A stretch of DNA of 64,000 nucleotides from Palsa-461 sp036844945 (GTDB lineage: Bacteria > Actinomycetota > Acidimicrobiia > Acidimicrobiales > RAAP-2). Both the position numbers and the translations under genes were made by a program. The stretch is taken from positions 62,001 through 126,000 of the forward strand of contig DAIUEV010000001.1 of assembly GCA_036844945.1 (NCBI GenBank). Reading direction: 5' to 3'. The notes beneath the pieces are model-generated. The model made no database searches. It had not been told where the DNA came from and saw nothing but the letters and a program-made list of their open reading frames with translations. Positions 62,276 through 64,000 of this stretch are shown one piece after another (the first letter of the stretch is position 1; each line of letters starts with the position of its first letter).

Positions 62276-62358
62276 GGCTGAACTCTACGACCGCTCGGGG
62301 GCGGACGGCCCGGCTGGGACGCCCCGCCGGCGCGACACCGCGGCCAACGCTCGGCGAA

Positions 62359-64000
62359 TCAGAGGCAGAGCGTCGGGGTCTCTCCCGACACGCTGGCGCT
62401 CGTGGCCGTCCCCCCGGGCGCGTTGGCCTGGATCTCGTAGGTGTAGGTGGCCCCGAGTCCGTTCGCCGAGGTGTCGGCGTAGCTCGTGGTGCCCGACGAG
62501 ACCCGTGCGATCGACGCGAAAGTGCCGCCGGGGCCCGAGCCGCTCTTGCGGAGCACCGTGTAGGAGGTCACCGACGGGCTCGGGCTGGCGCTCCAAGTCA
62601 GCACGAACTCCGGGCCGATCACCAGCACCTGGCATTGCCCGGTCACCGTGAGGCCGGTCGGCGGTGCCGGTGGCGGCGGGGTGGTGGTCGTGGTCGTCGT
62701 CGGGGCGAGGGTCGTCGTGGTGTTCCCACCGCCTCCGCCCTTCCCGGTGGTCGTCGTGGTCGTCGTGTTGTGCACCGTGGTGGTCGTCGTCGTGGTCGAG
62801 CTCTTGGTTCCGGCCTTCCCGGTGTCGGTCGTGGTCGTTGTGGCCTTCGTGCCTCCGCCCGCGCTCCCGGTGCCGCCGTCCGCCGAGGTACCCGAGGGCC
62901 CCGCCGATCCGGTGTTCCCTGAGGATCCCGTGGAGCCCGAGGAACCTGGGGCGGTGCTCTGGCCCTGGGCCGGGGTGGCGCCCGCCGCGCTCGGGGCTGC
63001 CGCCGGCACGGCCGGGGTGAGGGGAGACGCCGCGGTGAGCCCGATGACCCCGAGGCCGGCGGCGACGCCGGCGGCGACGGAGTGCCCGGTCACCGAGCTG
63101 ACCCGGGCGACCACCGCGACAGCTTTGGCTGAGGACGCCGATGCAAGCCAGGAGAACGGTGCGGCGAGGCGGAGGCGCCAGACGGACACGGCCAGGAAGG
63201 CGCGGACCACGTCGGGGTCGAACTGGGTCCCCGCGCACTCGGTCAGTTCTTGGCGCGCCTTCTCCGGCCCGATCGGCTTCTTGTAGGAGCGGGCCGAGGT
63301 CATGACGTCGTAGGAGTCGGCGACCGCCACGATCCGTCCGCCGAGCGAGATGTGCCTGCCGGAGACGCCGAACGGGTATCCCCCGCCGTCGAACCGCTCG
63401 TGGTGCTCGACGATCGTGTTGGCCCACGGGCCAAGCCACGGCGCGATCGGCGCGGTGAGTCGTGCGCCCTCGAGCGGGTGGCGCCGGATCACCTCCCACT
63501 CCTCGTCGGTGAGCTTGCCCGTCTTGTTGAGTACGTCGGGGTGGACGGCGAGCTTGCCGATGTCGTGCAGCAGCGACGACCACCTCAGCCGGTCGCGGTG
63601 GACCTGGGGGAGATGGAGCTCCTCCGCGATCATGTCGGTCAAGGCCCTGACCCGCTCGGCATGGCCTCGGGTGGTCCGGTCGTGCGCGCTCAGCGTCGCC
63701 GCCAACGTGACGATCTTCTCGGCCGCCACCGTCGGCTCGTCGGCGAGGCCCCGCGTCCTCGCCTCCTCGACGCGGCGGTGCAGGTCCCGGACGCTCCCCG
63801 CGCGGCGGGCCACCGCGAGCCGCTGCGGGGCCCGGCCGGGGAAGGCCATCCCCATCTTCAGGAGGACGGCGAGCGGAAGCATCCGGCGGGCCAGGCGTTC
63901 GGTGGCGAAGAACACGAGCGTGCAGAACGCCAGGATCCCGAGCCACCACAGCGCGAACGGGGCCAGGGTGTCGGGTGCTGCGAACACCCGCTGGACGAGG
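62359..64000 (-). CDS. HD-GYP protein with Thr-rich stalk and fibronectin III domain
   Basis: The frame is open to the right edge, so the true start may lie beyond it; residues are counted from a GTG at 63987. A hydrophobic helix (12-28) precedes an HD-GYP phosphodiesterase domain (about 90-270): His141-Asp142 in LLHDIGKLAVH, and VEHHERFDGGGYP (193-205). A second hydrophobic segment follows (about 297-320). Then come a Ser/Gly/Thr-rich tract of about 120 residues with runs of Thr, and a fibronectin III domain (about 440-542) with two Cys. The HD-GYP part should be cytoplasmic and hydrolyse c-di-GMP, with the stalk and domain outside. Confidence 0.85.
   Translation of the reverse strand, partial: LVQRVFAAPDTLAPFALWWLGILAFCTLVFFATERLARRMLPLAVLLKMGMAFPGRAPQRLAVARRAGSVRDLHRRVEEARTRGLADEPTVAAEKIVTLAATLSAHDRTTRGHAERVRALTDMIAEELHLPQVHRDRLRWSSLLHDIGKLAVHPDVLNKTGKLTDEEWEVIRRHPLEGARLTAPIAPWLGPWANTIVEHHERFDGGGYPFGVSGRHISLGGRIVAVADSYDVMTSARSYKKPIGPEKARQELTECAGTQFDPDVVRAFLAVSVWRLRLAAPFSWLASASSAKAVAVVARVSSVTGHSVAAGVAAGLGVIGLTAASPLTPAVPAAAPSAAGATPAQGQSTAPGSSGSTGSSGNTGSAGPSGTSADGGTGSAGGGTKATTTTTDTGKAGTKSSTTTTTTTVHNTTTTTTTGKGGGGGNTTTTLAPTTTTTTTPPPPAPPTGLTVTGQCQVLVIGPEFVLTWSASPSPSVTSYTVLRKSGSGPGGTFASIARVSSGTTSYADTSANGLGATYTYEIQANAPGGTATSASVSGETPTLCL

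Noticed and set aside
62680..62850. Repetitive gtggtcgtcgtggtc-type DNA that looks like a tandem repeat or CRISPR
   Set aside because: It is the coding sequence of Thr runs in the HD-GYP protein stalk. No regular repeat-spacer period exists.

Overview
The window is very GC-rich, densely coded DNA from an actinobacterium. Lineage markers visible in the proteins include a mycothiol S-conjugate amidase, a DUF3151 protein, a group II truncated globin, a DipZ-type CcdA-thioredoxin fusion, PspA with the actinobacterial partner PspAB, an F420/LLM-type oxidoreductase, and an ImuA'-ImuB-DnaE2 SOS mutasome with a mycobacterial-type LexA box. No 16S gene is present. A deep-branching group such as Acidimicrobiia is a guess; Actinomycetota is well supported.

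Layout. 1-955: end of fumarase and a pterin carbinolamine dehydratase. 959-4208 (minus): a tyrosine phosphatase and the envelope-stress operon pspA-htpX-pspAB. 4312-10256: mca, a ChbG-like deacetylase, purK-purE, prs, a DsbA-like protein and a RecB-type nuclease. 10343-16027: DedA, a two-TM channel-like protein, a broken ParA fragment, DUF3151-TetR facing an acyl-CoA dehydrogenase across a clear operator, ClpS and an alpha/beta hydrolase. 16131-18092: a GGDEF-EAL protein. 18287-24207: a peptide ABC importer whose binding protein and permeases are on plus, with a strong hairpin after the binding protein, while the fused OppDF ATPase converges on them from minus.

24303-27055 holds a GNAT enzyme, DipZ and a DUF1272 protein. 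27056-30300 is a lower-GC patch (ABC exporter pair, a small membrane protein, a 43-residue ORF, a PPOX-fold protein) that ends at the 3' side of a tRNA-Gly gene. 30494-36777: globin, VOC protein, PQQ-type beta-propeller, a drug-efflux MFS gene coupled to a MerR regulator, and an amidohydrolase.

37118-43577 is a signalling cluster: a LuxR-type response regulator, a lone receiver, and a tight minus-strand operon of a cyclic-nucleotide-binding protein, a receiver-HTH-nucleotide cyclase fusion, a LolD/MacB-type ABC ATPase and a membrane histidine kinase. Phosphorelay, cyclic nucleotide and ABC functions are thus joined in one transcript. After an FAD oxidoreductase (43720-45141) come a phosphodiesterase/alkaline-phosphatase-fold protein that looks circularly permuted, and two large paralogous FtsX-type permeases (46822-52446) that could be partners for the orphan ATPase.

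52620-58024 is the SOS mutagenesis cassette with its LexA-controlled promoter. The right end carries a secreted lipase, a VapBC-type toxin-antitoxin pair with an operator, an ACP-phosphodiesterase-like protein, the abasic-site protein YedK, an LLM oxidoreductase, and an HD-GYP protein with a Thr-rich stalk and a C-terminal fibronectin III domain, possibly cut by the window edge.
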